From positions 2,706,657 to 2,770,656 of the forward strand of contig NZ_CP113064.1 of the NCBI RefSeq assembly GCF_026625805.1: a stretch of 64,000 nucleotides of DNA. Reading direction: 5' to 3'. The translations under genes were made by a program, and so were the position numbers. Shown in pieces: positions 51,435 through 62,317 of the stretch. Position 1 is the stretch's first letter; each line of letters begins with the position of its first letter. This stretch comes from Brevundimonas sp. SL130 (GTDB taxonomy: Bacteria; Pseudomonadota; Alphaproteobacteria; Caulobacterales; Caulobacteraceae). Below the pieces are notes generated by a model, which saw nothing but the letters and a program-made list of their open reading frames with translations, was not told the origin of the DNA and searched no databases.

Positions 51435-51664
51435 GACCCCTTGGCGGGCGTGTCGGTCGCAGGGTGGTCGCCATCGCCGACGTCGAACGCCCCGGTCTCC
51501 TGAAAGCCGACGCTGCCGATCCCGGTCGCCTGTCCGGTCAGCCGCTGGCGGCGGCTGATCATGGCCTGCTCGGGCGCGGCCTTGTCCAGTTCACGCATCG
51601 TGTCGGGATCGTTGGACCGGTCCACCTGCTGACGGGTGGCGGGGTCGATGGGCCTGTGGGTCAT
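51431..51664 (-). CDS. Small hydrophilic hypothetical protein
   Basis: 77-aa charged protein (MTHRPIDPATRQQVDRSNDPDTMRELDKAAPEQAMISRRQRL, then a Gly/Asp-rich tail), likely disordered. No family recognised. The ribosome site GGAG is about 6 nt upstream. It separates a VapBC module from the TspO-like gene and is not part of the module by spacing (62 bp). Confidence 0.55.
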   Translation of the reverse strand: MTHRPIDPATRQQVDRSNDPDTMRELDKAAPEQAMISRRQRLTGQATGIGSVGFQETGAFDVGDGDHPATDTPAKGS

Positions 51665-51725
51665 GACGAAAGCTCCGTGTGGACTACACACGAAATGACG
51701 CCCAGCCCCTGGACGTTCCCCCTAC

Positions 51726-52115
51726 TCAGATCGTGATCGCCACGTCCGTCTTCGAAAAGTCGTCGCCCTTGAACAGCAGCGGTTCGCCGCTGCTCAGGCT
51801 CAGCGCATAGGCGAAACAGTCGCCGTAGTTCAGCCGCGCCGGATGCCGCCCCTTGCCGAACCGCACCATGGCCTCGCACGCGATCCGCATCTGCGCCTGA
51901 TCGACGGGGACCAGGTCCAGCCGGTACTCCTCTTCAAGACGATCGAGCACGGGACGGGCGTCCAGGCCGAGCCGGGACGTCAGCACCGCCGCCAGTTCGA
52001 CCCAGGTCGCGACACTGACCCGGCGCGTCGTCGCCGAGCGAATCCGCTCATCGAACGCCGCCGCTTCCAGCTCTCTCAGAACAATGGCGACGAAGGCGGA
52101 GGTGTCGATGACCAT
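51726..52115 (-). CDS. vapC: VapC toxin (PIN-domain RNase)
   Basis: 129-aa PIN-domain ribonuclease toxin. Conserved acids: Asp 4 in [13 protein letters not shown], Glu in ATWVELAAV, Asp in LNYGDCFAYALS, and Asp in LLFKGDDFSKTDV. Characterised VapCs cut initiator tRNA or rRNA. Its start overlaps the antitoxin stop by 1 nt. Confidence 0.93.
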   Translation of the reverse strand: MVIDTSAFVAIVLRELEAAAFDERIRSATTRRVSVATWVELAAVLTSRLGLDARPVLDRLEEEYRLDLVPVDQAQMRIACEAMVRFGKGRHPARLNYGDCFAYALSLSSGEPLLFKGDDFSKTDVAITI

Positions 52116-52375
52116 CAGCGCGGCAGGCCGTGCTCGTCGTACATCTCGTCGTCGATTTCCTGAAGAGAGCGGCCGTCGCCGGGCGGCAGGGTCCGCAGAT
52201 AGGCGAACAGCGCCTCGCGCTTGCTCGCCCGCTCCGCCGCCGCCTCGTCAGCGGTCAGCTCCTTCCAGGTCTTGTCCAGGGCGATGTCGATGGCCTCGGT
52301 CAGACTGACCCCCATCCGCTCGGCGACGGCGCGCGCCTTGCGCTCCGTCTCGGCGCGCTTGATGCTGAGGCCCAT
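52115..52375 (-). CDS. vapB: VapB-type antitoxin (PSK family)
   Basis: 86-aa antitoxin of the PSK transcription-factor type (PF07704-like): [37 protein letters not shown] forms a ribbon-helix-helix-like DNA-binding part, and the acidic C-terminus ([17 protein letters not shown]) binds the toxin. ATG 52375 has GGGAG 8 nt upstream. It binds, by analogy, the inverted repeat at 52374-52404 that overlaps its own start codon. Confidence 0.9.
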   Translation of the reverse strand: MGLSIKRAETERKARAVAERMGVSLTEAIDIALDKTWKELTADEAAAERASKREALFAYLRTLPPGDGRSLQEIDDEMYDEHGLPR

Positions 52376-52404
52376 TCTAGAACTCCCAAAATGCTGTCTA
52401 GAAT
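52374..52404 (-). promoter_or_regulatory. VapBC operator
   Basis: Arms ATTCTAGA (52374-52381) and TCTAGAAT (52397-52404), 15 bp apart, two copies of a palindromic TTCTAGAA-like core in mirror order. The left arm covers the vapB start codon, so binding could block translation as well as transcription. Confidence 0.7.
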
Positions 52405-52442
52405 ATAGCCTATCGGCCCATCACCGGCTAGAAGCCCCCGCC

Positions 52443-54673
<2,231 letters not shown>

Positions 54674-54677
<4 letters not shown>

Positions 54678-55027
54678 TCCGCACCGCCCCGCCGATCGCG
54701 TTGCTCCTCGTGCTAGGGGCCTGCGACGGCGGCGGCGATCCGGTGCAGCAGGCGCTGCGTGAAGCGTCGGCCGCCAACCAGGCGGCGGCGACCCGCACCA
54801 CGGCCGAAATGCAGGCAGCGGCCCAGACCGCGGATCAGACTGCGGATCAGGCCTATGTCGCTAAGATGATCGCCGACCACGAAAGCGCCGTCGCCACAGC
54901 CCGGGTCGCCCTGCGCGACAGCCGCGATCCGGAAATCCGGCGCATGGCCCAGATGGTCATCGACACTCGAACGCGTGAGATCGCCGAAATGAAGACCTGG
55001 TCGCCCACCGCCCCTAAGGCGAACTGA
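54674..55027 (+). CDS. DUF305-like lipoprotein
   Basis: 117-aa exported protein with a lipobox (VLGACDGG, Cys 17). The helical mature part [53 protein letters not shown] resembles DUF305, a four-helix ferritin-like fold with His residues that in some members binds copper or silver. It overlaps the purL stop by 4 nt (ATGA), so it is co-translated with PurL. Confidence 0.75.
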
Positions 55028-55029
55028 AC

Positions 55030-55533
55030 TTGGCTAAGGGATCCTATCCCGGCGGCGGAAAACGGGCGCGTTCTCCCGGTTCCAAAACTGCGCCGACGGG
55101 ACGTCTTGCCGAGCGGAAGCCGGGGCGGCCTGCCGCACGGACGCCGTCCAAGCCTTCACAGATCACGAGAGACGAACTGAAGCACTTCAGTTTTCGCGGT
55201 CTATCCAAAGAGGCGTTTCTGGATGAGTTCGATCCGTGGCTCCGCGCCTGTTTCAAGAACGGCTTCACCCGGCCCAACGAGATCGCCGGCCTTCTGAACA
55301 AATTGCGGAAGACAACCGCCTGCGGCCAACCGTGGACGCCTCACCTTGTCTGGGGTCTTCAACGCTTTCTGTTCGAGCGACGCGAAAAGCGCAGAGCCGC
55401 TCAATCGGGTGAAGCGGCGCCGGCGGCCCCGGTTTTGAAGCCCGCCGCCTCAGGCCAGGGCTCGAAGGATTTGAGTGCTGAGGATATGGCGCGACTGCTC
55501 GGCGCCATCGGCAGGGCGTCGCCTTCTCGTTGA
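55030..55533 (+). CDS. Small protein with recombinase-like helical motif
   Basis: 167 aa, basic, unrecognised as a whole. FTRPNEIAGLLNKLRKTTACGQPWTPHLVWGLQRFLF matches the pattern of the Recombinase domain of large serine integrases (IA-x-x-LN-x(4)-T-x-x-G-x-x-W-[TS]), but no catalytic resolvase domain precedes it. The N-terminus is Arg/Pro/Gly-rich and probably disordered. Start TTG 55030, two bases after the previous stop. Could be a domesticated DNA-binding protein (inference). Confidence 0.6.
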   Translation: MAKGSYPGGGKRARSPGSKTAPTGRLAERKPGRPAARTPSKPSQITRDELKHFSFRGLSKEAFLDEFDPWLRACFKNGFTRPNEIAGLLNKLRKTTACGQPWTPHLVWGLQRFLFERREKRRAAQSGEAAPAAPVLKPAASGQGSKDLSAEDMARLLGAIGRASPSR

Positions 55534-55633
55534 CGTCGTGCTGGTCCACTATGCTTCATGAACGCATGCACCAGATCGCGCGTTTTAGGGACGATGCGCC
55601 CGGCTGACGGGCGATTTGCACAGGGAGCGTCTT

Positions 55634-57037
55634 ATGGACGCGACGACCGCCGACGCCATCTTCCGCCCCGCCGTCCCGCCCCGTCGCACGGGCGGCCCCT
55701 TGGCGCTGCTGCCCTTCCTGTGGATCAGCTGGCGCGACCCGATCCGCATGTGGTCCGAGCGGCATTTCACCGAGCCGCAACTGCACGGCAATTCGGCTTT
55801 CGGCGAAATCCTGGTCGTCAGCCACCCCGAGGGGGTCCGTCACGTCCTGACCGAGAACGCCGCCAACTATGTGAAGGGCGACCTGCAACGCCGCGTCCTG
55901 GGCCCCATGCTGGCCGAGGGCCTGCTGCTGACCGAGGGCGAGGTCTGGCGTCGCGCCCGCCGCATCCTGGCCCCCCTGTTCACCCCCGCCAAGATGGCCA
56001 CCCTGAACGGCCGCATGGCCGAGGTCTGCCAGGCCCGCGTCGCCGGCTGGTCCCTGTCCGCGCGCGGCCGGGTGCTGGATATCGATTCCGAGATGTCCGG
56101 CCTGACCTTCGACATCCTGTCCGCCACCATGTTCTCCGACGAACTGGGCGGCGAGGCGCGCGGGTTCGAGCGCGCCCTGAACCAGTTCCTGGCCAATGGC
56201 GCCCGCATCGATCCGCTGGACGTGCTGGGCGCCCCGGACTGGGCCCCGCGCCTGGGCCGTCTGGCCAGTTTCCGCTCGGCCCGCTTCTTCGAACAGCGCG
56301 TCACCACACTGGTCGAGGCCCGCCGCGCCCGGATCGAAGCGAACGCCGACGCCCCCGACGACCTGCTCAGCGCCCTGTTACTCGCCCGCGACGAAAACGG
56401 CGGACCCACTTCACAGGGAATGGGCCTGTCGGACGAAGAGGTCGCCGCCAATATCCTGACCTTCATCCTGGCGGGGCACGAGACCACCGCCCGCGCCCTG
56501 GGCTGGACCCTGCACCTGCTGTCCCGCCAGCCCGAATACCTGGCCCGCCTGCAAGCCGAGGCCGACGCCTTCGACGTCTCAGATCCCAAATGGGCCGACG
56601 CCCTGCCCTGGACCCGCGCCGTGCTGGACGAGACCATGCGTCTGTTCCCGCCCGCCCCGACCATGGCGCGCAAGGCCCTGGCCGACGACGAGATCGGCGG
56701 CCAGCCGATCAAGGCCGGCGCCACCGTCATCATCTCCCCCTGGATCCTGCAACGCCACAGCCTGCTGTGGGACGACCCCGACGCCTTCAAGCCGGAACGT
56801 TTCCTGCCCCAGAACCGCAAGTCCATCGACCGCTACGCCTACATCCCCTTCAGCGCCGGCCCCAGGGTCTGCATCGGCGCCGCCTTCGCCATCCAGGAGG
56901 CGATGATCGCCCTGGCCTCCATCCTGCGCGTCGCCGAGGTCGAGGCCCTGACCACGGTCGAGCCCCGTCCGGTCCACCAGATCACCCTGCGCAGCCGCGA
57001 CCCCATGCGCCTTCGACTGCGCGCCCGCCGACCCTGA
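55634..57037 (+). CDS. Cytochrome P450
   Basis: 467-aa heme monooxygenase. The I-helix oxygen-binding motif is LAGHETTARAL, the K-helix ExxR is DETMRLFPPAPTMARKAL, and the heme-ligand loop is FSAGPRVCIGAAFA with the proximal Cys. No N-terminal membrane anchor, so soluble bacterial type. ATG 55634 has GGGAG 7 nt upstream. No redox partner (ferredoxin) is encoded nearby; substrate unknown. Confidence 0.92.
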   Translation: MDATTADAIFRPAVPPRRTGGPLALLPFLWISWRDPIRMWSERHFTEPQLHGNSAFGEILVVSHPEGVRHVLTENAANYVKGDLQRRVLGPMLAEGLLLTEGEVWRRARRILAPLFTPAKMATLNGRMAEVCQARVAGWSLSARGRVLDIDSEMSGLTFDILSATMFSDELGGEARGFERALNQFLANGARIDPLDVLGAPDWAPRLGRLASFRSARFFEQRVTTLVEARRARIEANADAPDDLLSALLLARDENGGPTSQGMGLSDEEVAANILTFILAGHETTARALGWTLHLLSRQPEYLARLQAEADAFDVSDPKWADALPWTRAVLDETMRLFPPAPTMARKALADDEIGGQPIKAGATVIISPWILQRHSLLWDDPDAFKPERFLPQNRKSIDRYAYIPFSAGPRVCIGAAFAIQEAMIALASILRVAEVEALTTVEPRPVHQITLRSRDPMRLRLRARRP

Positions 57038-57153
57038 AGCCGACCCTGACTTTGACGACGCTGACTGTAACGACGACCGGCCCGCCGTTACAAACCCATC
57101 GCGGACGCGACACAAACCGCCTATAGGCGGCGAATCTCTCGTCGGATCATCCC

Positions 57154-58230
57154 TTGCGCACCGCCGTCCTCCTGCCCCCCGGCTGCCTCTTTTCCGAAGC
57201 TCAGCCCAACTCGATGGAGACGGTTGTCCGCACCCTGCTGACGTCCGACCCGGCGCACGAGACGCGGGTGTTTTGCAGCCAGGGCGCCGAGGACCACAAT
57301 GCGCCGAACGTCGTCGCCTTGCCGCGCCAGGGTCGCCCACAGGCGCTGATCGCCGCCCTCAAAGACTTCGCCCCCGACCTGATCGAACACCACCAGCAGG
57401 TCAAACAGGCGCTCGCCGTCTCGTCGCGTTTCCCCGGCACGGCCCACCTGCTGTACCGGCACAATGCTCTGAAGCCGGCGCGTCATCTGTTCGACCGCTG
57501 GCGCTACGCCGCGCGCTTCGGCCGGATGGACGGCCTAGTCTTCGTCAGCGTCGCCGAGCGGGACGCCTTCGCCCGCACCTATCCCCGCCTCGCCGACCGC
57601 GCCCACGCCCTGCCCAACGCCATCGATGCGGACGCCTGGTTCGCCCCGCCGGAAGATCGTCAGCCGGTCATCGCCTTCGCCGGCCGCGCCATGCTGGAAA
57701 AGGGGCTGGACGTCCTTTGCGCCGCCCTGCCCGCCGTGCTCGACGCCCACCCCGACTGGCGGGCGGTTCTGATGTTGAACGACTGGGACAGGCACGCCGC
57801 CTGGGCCGCGCCGCACCTCGCCCCGCTCGAACGTTTCGGCGCGCGTGTCGCCGTCCTGCGTTCCGCCCCCCTGTCTCAGGTGCGCGAACAGATGAAGACC
57901 GCCGCCATCGCCCTGACCCCCTCGGTCTGGGACGAGCCCTTCGGCCTGACCGCCATCGAGGCCCAGGCGGCGGGCGCGGCCCTGATCTCGTCCGGCCGGG
58001 GCGGCCTGCGCGAGGCTAGCGGCGACTACGCCCTCTATGTCGATGCGGTCACCCCCGAAAGCCTGACCGAGGCGATGGAGCGTCTGATCCGCAACCCCGA
58101 CGAACGCCTCGCCCTGGCCCGCGCGGGACAGCGCCATGTGATGGACGCCCATACGCCGCGACAACGCGCCGCCGAACTGGCGCAGATCCGAAACGCCGTC
58201 GTCCTGGCCCGACGCCGAACCGCCGCCTGA
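57154..58230 (+). CDS. Glycosyltransferase family 4-like protein
   Basis: 358-aa GT-B glycosyltransferase. MRTAVLLPPGCLFSEAQPNSMETVVRTLL is the acceptor domain start, PVIAFAGRAMLEKGLDVLCAALP the nucleotide-sugar domain, and SVWDEPFGLTAIEAQAAGAALISSGRGGLREA the conserved EX7E-type motif region. The start is TTG 57154. Probably acts on an envelope polysaccharide; donor and acceptor unknown. Follows the P450 by 116 bp. Confidence 0.87.
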   Translation: MRTAVLLPPGCLFSEAQPNSMETVVRTLLTSDPAHETRVFCSQGAEDHNAPNVVALPRQGRPQALIAALKDFAPDLIEHHQQVKQALAVSSRFPGTAHLLYRHNALKPARHLFDRWRYAARFGRMDGLVFVSVAERDAFARTYPRLADRAHALPNAIDADAWFAPPEDRQPVIAFAGRAMLEKGLDVLCAALPAVLDAHPDWRAVLMLNDWDRHAAWAAPHLAPLERFGARVAVLRSAPLSQVREQMKTAAIALTPSVWDEPFGLTAIEAQAAGAALISSGRGGLREASGDYALYVDAVTPESLTEAMERLIRNPDERLALARAGQRHVMDAHTPRQRAAELAQIRNAVVLARRRTAA

Positions 58231-58323
58231 CGCACGACGCAACGCCCCCGCCTCTGGCCGATCCGACTGGAAAATCTGTCACATCGGGGCGATAGAGGCG
58301 AAGCTCAGTCCAGGGATGTTTCA

Positions 58324-59883
58324 ATGACCACGCTCGCCCTCTCGCGCCGTTCGATGCTGGCCGCCTTCGGTGGAGGCCTGGCCCTGTCGCCCACCGGCCC
58401 CGCCCTGGCCCAGGCCGTCTTCGACACCAACCCCTTCCGGTTGGGCGTGACGGCCGGCGATCCCCTGCCCGACGGCTTCGTCATCTGGACGCGCCTCGCC
58501 CCCGACCCGGTCGCCTATGGTTCCGGCATGCCCCGGGCGCCCGTCGCCGTGAAATGGGAGGTCGCCGCCGACCGCGGCTTCAACACCGTCGTCCGTTCGG
58601 GCGAAGCGATCGCCCGCCCCGAACTGGGCCACTCCGTCCACGTCGAGGTCGAGGGGCTCGAGCCCGCCCGCCCCTATTTCTACCGTTTCCAGTGCGGGAC
58701 CGAACGCAGCGCCGTCGGTCGCGCCAAGACCGCCCCCGGCGTTTCCGTCTCGGCCGTCCGCTTCGGCGTCGCCGGCTGCCAGGCCTATGAGAGCGGCTAC
58801 TACACCGCCCACCGCAAGATGGCGGACGAGGATCTCGACTTCATCTTCTGCTACGGCGACTACATCTACGAAGGCCGGGGCAACCCCATCTATCAGTCCG
58901 GCGCCGGCCCCCAGGACAACACCCGCGTCCACCTGGGCGGCGAAATCTACAGCCTCGACGACTACCGCCGCCGCTACTCGCAATACACCATGGATGCGGA
59001 CCTACAGGCCTCGCGCGCCTCGGCCGCCTGGTTCTGCACCTATGACGACCATGAGGTCGACAACAACTGGGTCGGCGACATCGACCAAGAGGGCGTCCCG
59101 CCCGAAATCTTCGACCTGCGCCGCGCCGCCGCCATGCAGGCCTTTTACGAGTTCATGCCGATGCGGAAGTCGGCCTTCCCGCGCGGCGTGGCCATGCAGG
59201 CCTATCGACGCGCCCAGTACGGCGACCTGCTGGACATCGCCTTCCTCGACACCCGCCAGTACCGCACGGACCAGCCCTGCAACGACCGGTTCAACTCCAC
59301 CTGCCCGGGCATAGAGGCCACGGCGGCCCAGGTGCTGGGCGACGCCCAGGAAGCCTGGCTGCTGACCAACCTCGACCGTTCGAAAGCCCGCTGGAAGGCC
59401 CTGGCCCAGCAGATCATGATGATGGATCTGAACCGCAACACCTCGGGCGGCCAGGGGATCAACACCGACAGCTGGGCCGGCTATCGCGTGCCCCGCAACC
59501 GTCTGCTGCGCCACATCCGTGACCAGCGCATCGACAATGTCGTGGTCCTGACCGGCGACGAGCATCAGAACTACGCCGGCGGCCTGTGGCTGGACGGCAG
59601 CCAGCCCGAGGGCTCCCCCATCGCGGTCGAGTTCGTCGGCACCTCGATCAGCTCCGGCGGCGACGGCTCGGACCGCGGCGCCGACTATGACCGCTTCCTC
59701 TCGGCCAACCCCCAGCTCAAGTTCCGCAACACCCAGCGCGGCTATCTGGTCTGCGAGGCCACGCCGAGCCTCTGGACCACCCAGTTCAAGGTGCTCGACA
59801 AGGTGTCCGACCGCTCGGGCGTGCTGACGACTCGTCAGACCCTGGTGGTCGAGGCCGGTTCGAACACGCTGACGACGGCGTGA
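58324..59883 (+). CDS. phoD: PhoD-type alkaline phosphatase/phospholipase D (Tat-exported)
   Basis: 519-aa exported calcium-dependent phosphodiesterase/phosphatase. The Tat signal LSRRSMLAAFGGG (residues 7-19) is followed by PhoD_N (FRLGVTAGDPLPDGFVIWTRLAP) and the metallophosphatase domain with FCYGDYIYEG, TYDDHEVDNNWVGD and LTGDEHQN that hold the metal ligands. A separate transcription unit. With the phospholipase C at 8.4 kb, this gives a second phosphate-scavenging enzyme in the window. Confidence 0.93.
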   Translation: MTTLALSRRSMLAAFGGGLALSPTGPALAQAVFDTNPFRLGVTAGDPLPDGFVIWTRLAPDPVAYGSGMPRAPVAVKWEVAADRGFNTVVRSGEAIARPELGHSVHVEVEGLEPARPYFYRFQCGTERSAVGRAKTAPGVSVSAVRFGVAGCQAYESGYYTAHRKMADEDLDFIFCYGDYIYEGRGNPIYQSGAGPQDNTRVHLGGEIYSLDDYRRRYSQYTMDADLQASRASAAWFCTYDDHEVDNNWVGDIDQEGVPPEIFDLRRAAAMQAFYEFMPMRKSAFPRGVAMQAYRRAQYGDLLDIAFLDTRQYRTDQPCNDRFNSTCPGIEATAAQVLGDAQEAWLLTNLDRSKARWKALAQQIMMMDLNRNTSGGQGINTDSWAGYRVPRNRLLRHIRDQRIDNVVVLTGDEHQNYAGGLWLDGSQPEGSPIAVEFVGTSISSGGDGSDRGADYDRFLSANPQLKFRNTQRGYLVCEATPSLWTTQFKVLDKVSDRSGVLTTRQTLVVEAGSNTLTTA

Positions 59884-59939
59884 TGACCCCGCATCATCAC
59901 GGCAGCCTGGTAGCCTTCTCTATTCCTGTCTTGACGCGA

Positions 59940-60308
59940 TCAGGCTGCGCCGGCTTTCCGGCTCCGGCGCGGGGCAGACGTGACCACAGGCTTCCCCCCC
60001 TTAAGGCTTAGCGGGATGGGCGCGAGGCCGGGGATATCGACCGAAATCCTCAGCTTTCCGCCCAGGGCTGCGATGTGCTTTTCCAGCGTGGACACCATCA
60101 GATCATCCCGGCGCTCGATCTTCGAAACCTGATCCTGTGTCGTGCTGGCCGCCTTGGCGACGGCGGCTTGAGTGAGGCTGACGGCCTCGCGGACCTGACG
60201 CAGCGTGTATTCTTGCACCAGTTCGCGACCACGGACCTCGCCGGCTTCGCGGACGTCCTTCGGCAATTTGGCGAAGACTTCGTGAGCGGGGATCGCAGGT
60301 TTCGTCAT
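59940..60308 (-). CDS. HigA-like XRE antitoxin
   Basis: 122-aa antitoxin. LRQVREAVSLTQAAVAKAASTTQDQVSKIERRDDLMVSTLEKHIAALGGKLRISVD is an XRE helix-turn-helix of the type that pairs with RelE/HigB-like toxins. It overlaps the toxin stop by 4 nt; toxin-first order is the HigBA arrangement. Expected to bind the long palindrome at 60675-60700. Confidence 0.85.
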   Translation of the reverse strand: MTKPAIPAHEVFAKLPKDVREAGEVRGRELVQEYTLRQVREAVSLTQAAVAKAASTTQDQVSKIERRDDLMVSTLEKHIAALGGKLRISVDIPGLAPIPLSLKGGKPVVTSAPRRSRKAGAA

Positions 60309-60655
60309 TTGATCGTCTCCAAATGTTGGGCATAGCGTTCTTCGGCCTTGGCGATCAGCCCGTCATAAAACCGCGCTTTGCTCACGCCCGATTTATCGCC
60401 GCCGCAGAGCAAGATAGCCTTCCTCTTGGGATCAAACGCATAGGCCACGCGCCAAACTCCATTGTCCGCCTTGAACCGATACTCTTTCAGGTTCTTCAGT
60501 CTTGACCCGCTCAGCGTATCGGCATGAGGCCGTTTGAGCCCTGGACCGACCGTTTCCAGCAGGGCCACGCCGGCAATGATTTCAATCTGAACGGCGGGGT
60601 CCAGTTGAAGGAACTCCGCCTCAAAATCGGGGTGGAACTGGACGGTCCAAGCCAT
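60305..60655 (-). CDS. HigB/RelE-superfamily toxin (Gp49-like)
   Basis: 116-aa toxin of the PF05973-like phage-derived Gp49/HigB group. MAWTVQFHPDFEAEFLQLDPAVQIEIIAGVALLETVGPGLKRPHADTLSGSRLKNLKEYRF and WRVAYAFDPKRKAILLCGGDKSG show the RelE-type strands and basic patch. ATG 60655 chosen. First gene of the module, followed by the XRE antitoxin with an ATGA overlap. Confidence 0.87.
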   Translation of the reverse strand: MAWTVQFHPDFEAEFLQLDPAVQIEIIAGVALLETVGPGLKRPHADTLSGSRLKNLKEYRFKADNGVWRVAYAFDPKRKAILLCGGDKSGVSKARFYDGLIAKAEERYAQHLETIK

Positions 60656-60674
60656 GCCCCTATATGACACACAA

Positions 60675-60700
60675 GGCATATGCACTCAAGTGCATATGCC
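60675..60700 (-). promoter_or_regulatory. HigBA-type operator palindrome
   Basis: Perfect 26-bp palindrome: GGCATATGCACT (60675-60686)-CA-AGTGCATATGCC (60689-60700), 20 bp upstream of the toxin start. Size and position fit an XRE antitoxin dimer site. Confidence 0.8.
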
Positions 60701-60809
60701 GTGCCCCACACAGGTCTCGAGCGCCGGCAATCCAGGTTCAATGGCGCACGCCGACAGCCCTGCCGGAGACCGGCAGGCGATCAAGTCGCTGACGACACTC
60801 CCTTGCCGA

Positions 60810-61631
60810 TCAGAGAACCGGCACCGCCTGCGACAGCCGCCCGCCCACCCGGATCGGCTCGACCCGCGTCGCCAGCCCCGTCTTGTCGTCGGTCTCGACG
60901 AACACGCCGCAAATCGTCGCCGGCCCCGAGGCCGGCATGTACCGCCCGCCCGAGATCCGGGTGGTGAAGCGGCGCAGCGGCTCTTCCTTCTCGTTGCCGA
61001 TGACGCTGTCATAGTCGCAGCAGCCCCCCGCGTCGGTCTGATAGGCCGTGCCGCCGGGCAGGATCTGGCAGTCGGCGGTCGGGACGTGGGTATGGGTGCC
61101 GACCACCAGGCTGGCGCGCCCGTCGCAGAAATGGCCCATGGCCATCTTCTCGCTGGTCGCCTCGCAGTGCATGTCCACGATCACGGCGTCGGCCACAGCC
61201 CCCAGGGGCGCCGCCGCCAGCTCGCGCTCCACCGCGCCGAACGGATCGTCCATCGGGTCCATATGCACCCGGCCCAGCACATTCATCACCAGGACGGTGC
61301 GGCCGCTGTCGGTCTCGAACAGATTGGCGCCGGCCCCCGGCGCATCCATCAGGCGCGGATAGTTGGCCGGCCGGATCAGCCGCGGCTCGCGCACGATATA
61401 GGTCAGGGCCTCGCGCTGATCCCACGAGTGATTGCCCAGGGTCAGGCAGTCCGCGCCCGCCATGAACAGCTCGCGCGCCGTGTTCTCGGTGATGCCGAAA
61501 CCGCCGGCGGCGTTCTCCGCATTGATCACCACGAAGTCCAGCTTCAGGTCGCGCTTCAGGCCCGGAAGATGATCGCTGATCCCGTCACGGCCGGACTTGC
61601 CGATGACGTCGCCGAAAAATGCCAGTCTCAA
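60810..61631 (-). CDS. ymdB: YmdB-type metallophosphoesterase
   Basis: 273-aa calcineurin-like phosphoesterase (TIGR00282/YmdB), reported as a 2',3'-cyclic nucleotide phosphodiesterase. Metal and catalytic residues: LAFFGDVIGKSG, VVINAENAAGG, LTLGNHSWDQRE, VDMHCEATSEK and VGTHTHVPTADC. I start at TTG 61631 (GGAG 8 nt upstream, family-typical MRLAFFGDV); it overlaps the VapC stop. An ATG at 61658 is possible. Co-transcribed with VapBC by overlap. Confidence 0.87.
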   Translation of the reverse strand: MRLAFFGDVIGKSGRDGISDHLPGLKRDLKLDFVVINAENAAGGFGITENTARELFMAGADCLTLGNHSWDQREALTYIVREPRLIRPANYPRLMDAPGAGANLFETDSGRTVLVMNVLGRVHMDPMDDPFGAVERELAAAPLGAVADAVIVDMHCEATSEKMAMGHFCDGRASLVVGTHTHVPTADCQILPGGTAYQTDAGGCCDYDSVIGNEKEEPLRRFTTRISGGRYMPASGPATICGVFVETDDKTGLATRVEPIRVGGRLSQAVPVL

Positions 61632-62038
61632 GTCAGAGACTCCGTCCAGTCCTGGCAACGCAGGCCGGGAACGCGTTGAAACTCACCCAGGTTGCCGGTC
61701 AGCAAGAGCAGGCCGCGACTGCGCGCGTGGCCTGCGATCAGGGTGTCATGAGCGCCGATGGGGGTTCCGGCTCTCTTTAGATAGGTCTTGATGTCGGCGG
61801 CATGGGCCGCCGCCTCATCGTCGAAATCCAACAGCACCAGCCGCTGAACAAAGTCCTCGACCTCGACCTTGTGGTGATCCGGGCGCGACGACAGGCTTAC
61901 GCCGTAAAACAACTCCATCAGGGCGATCGTCGAAAGGCAAAGCCGGTCGGCGCTCGATCTGAAGTGCGAGCGAAGCAGGCCCGAACGGTCTCGCAGCGCG
62001 CGCACGCACACGCTGGTGTCCAGCATGGTCTCAAGCAT
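61628..62038 (-). CDS. vapC: VapC toxin (PIN-domain RNase)
   Basis: 136-aa PIN-domain toxin. Asp in MLDTSVCVRAL, Glu in LMELFYGVSL, Asp in GAHDTLIAGHA and the C-terminal TGNLGEFQRVPGL are the usual metal-binding positions (TN-x-x-EF type). A second ATG at 62026 is possible. Start overlaps the vapB stop (TGATG); its end overlaps ymdB by a few nt. Confidence 0.92.
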   Translation of the reverse strand: MLETMLDTSVCVRALRDRSGLLRSHFRSSADRLCLSTIALMELFYGVSLSSRPDHHKVEVEDFVQRLVLLDFDDEAAAHAADIKTYLKRAGTPIGAHDTLIAGHARSRGLLLLTGNLGEFQRVPGLRCQDWTESLT

Positions 62039-62280
62039 CAGTCGAACAAAACGACGCTGTCGTCCACCGGATCGGCGGGCTCTCCGATATCGATGCCCGG
62101 CCGGTCGAAAAAGTCGTCCCAAACGGCGTTTGCGGGCAAGAGCAGAAGGCCTTTGCCTTCCTTGATCACCCGCAACTCCTTGACGTCGTCAGGAAAGGCG
62201 ACGGCCTTGGGCAAACGCACCGCCTGCGAGCGGTTCGACTTGAACACCGTGGCTTTCAGCGGTCCTGACATGACCGACAT
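62038..62280 (-). CDS. vapB: VapB antitoxin (SpoVT/AbrB fold)
   Basis: 80-aa antitoxin: KATVFKSNRSQAVRLPKAVAFPDDVKELRVIKEGKGLLLLP is the swapped-hairpin AbrB DNA-binding fold typical of VapB, and the acidic C-terminus (DDFFDRPGIDIGEPADPVDDSVVLFD) binds VapC. The operator half-sites begin at 62276, overlapping the start codon, suggesting tight autoregulation. Confidence 0.92.
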   Translation of the reverse strand: MSVMSGPLKATVFKSNRSQAVRLPKAVAFPDDVKELRVIKEGKGLLLLPANAVWDDFFDRPGIDIGEPADPVDDSVVLFD

Positions 62281-62316
62281 ATCCGCCGCATCGACGGATA
62301 TGTCAACGACATATCC
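62276..62316 (-). promoter_or_regulatory. VapBC operator with three half-sites
   Basis: GACATATCCG (62276-62285) and CGGATATGTC (62295-62304) form a perfect 10-bp dyad, and a third copy GACATATCC follows at 62308-62316. The first half overlaps the vapB start. The extra half-site could allow a larger VapBC complex to bind. Confidence 0.75.
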
Positions 62317-62317
62317 C

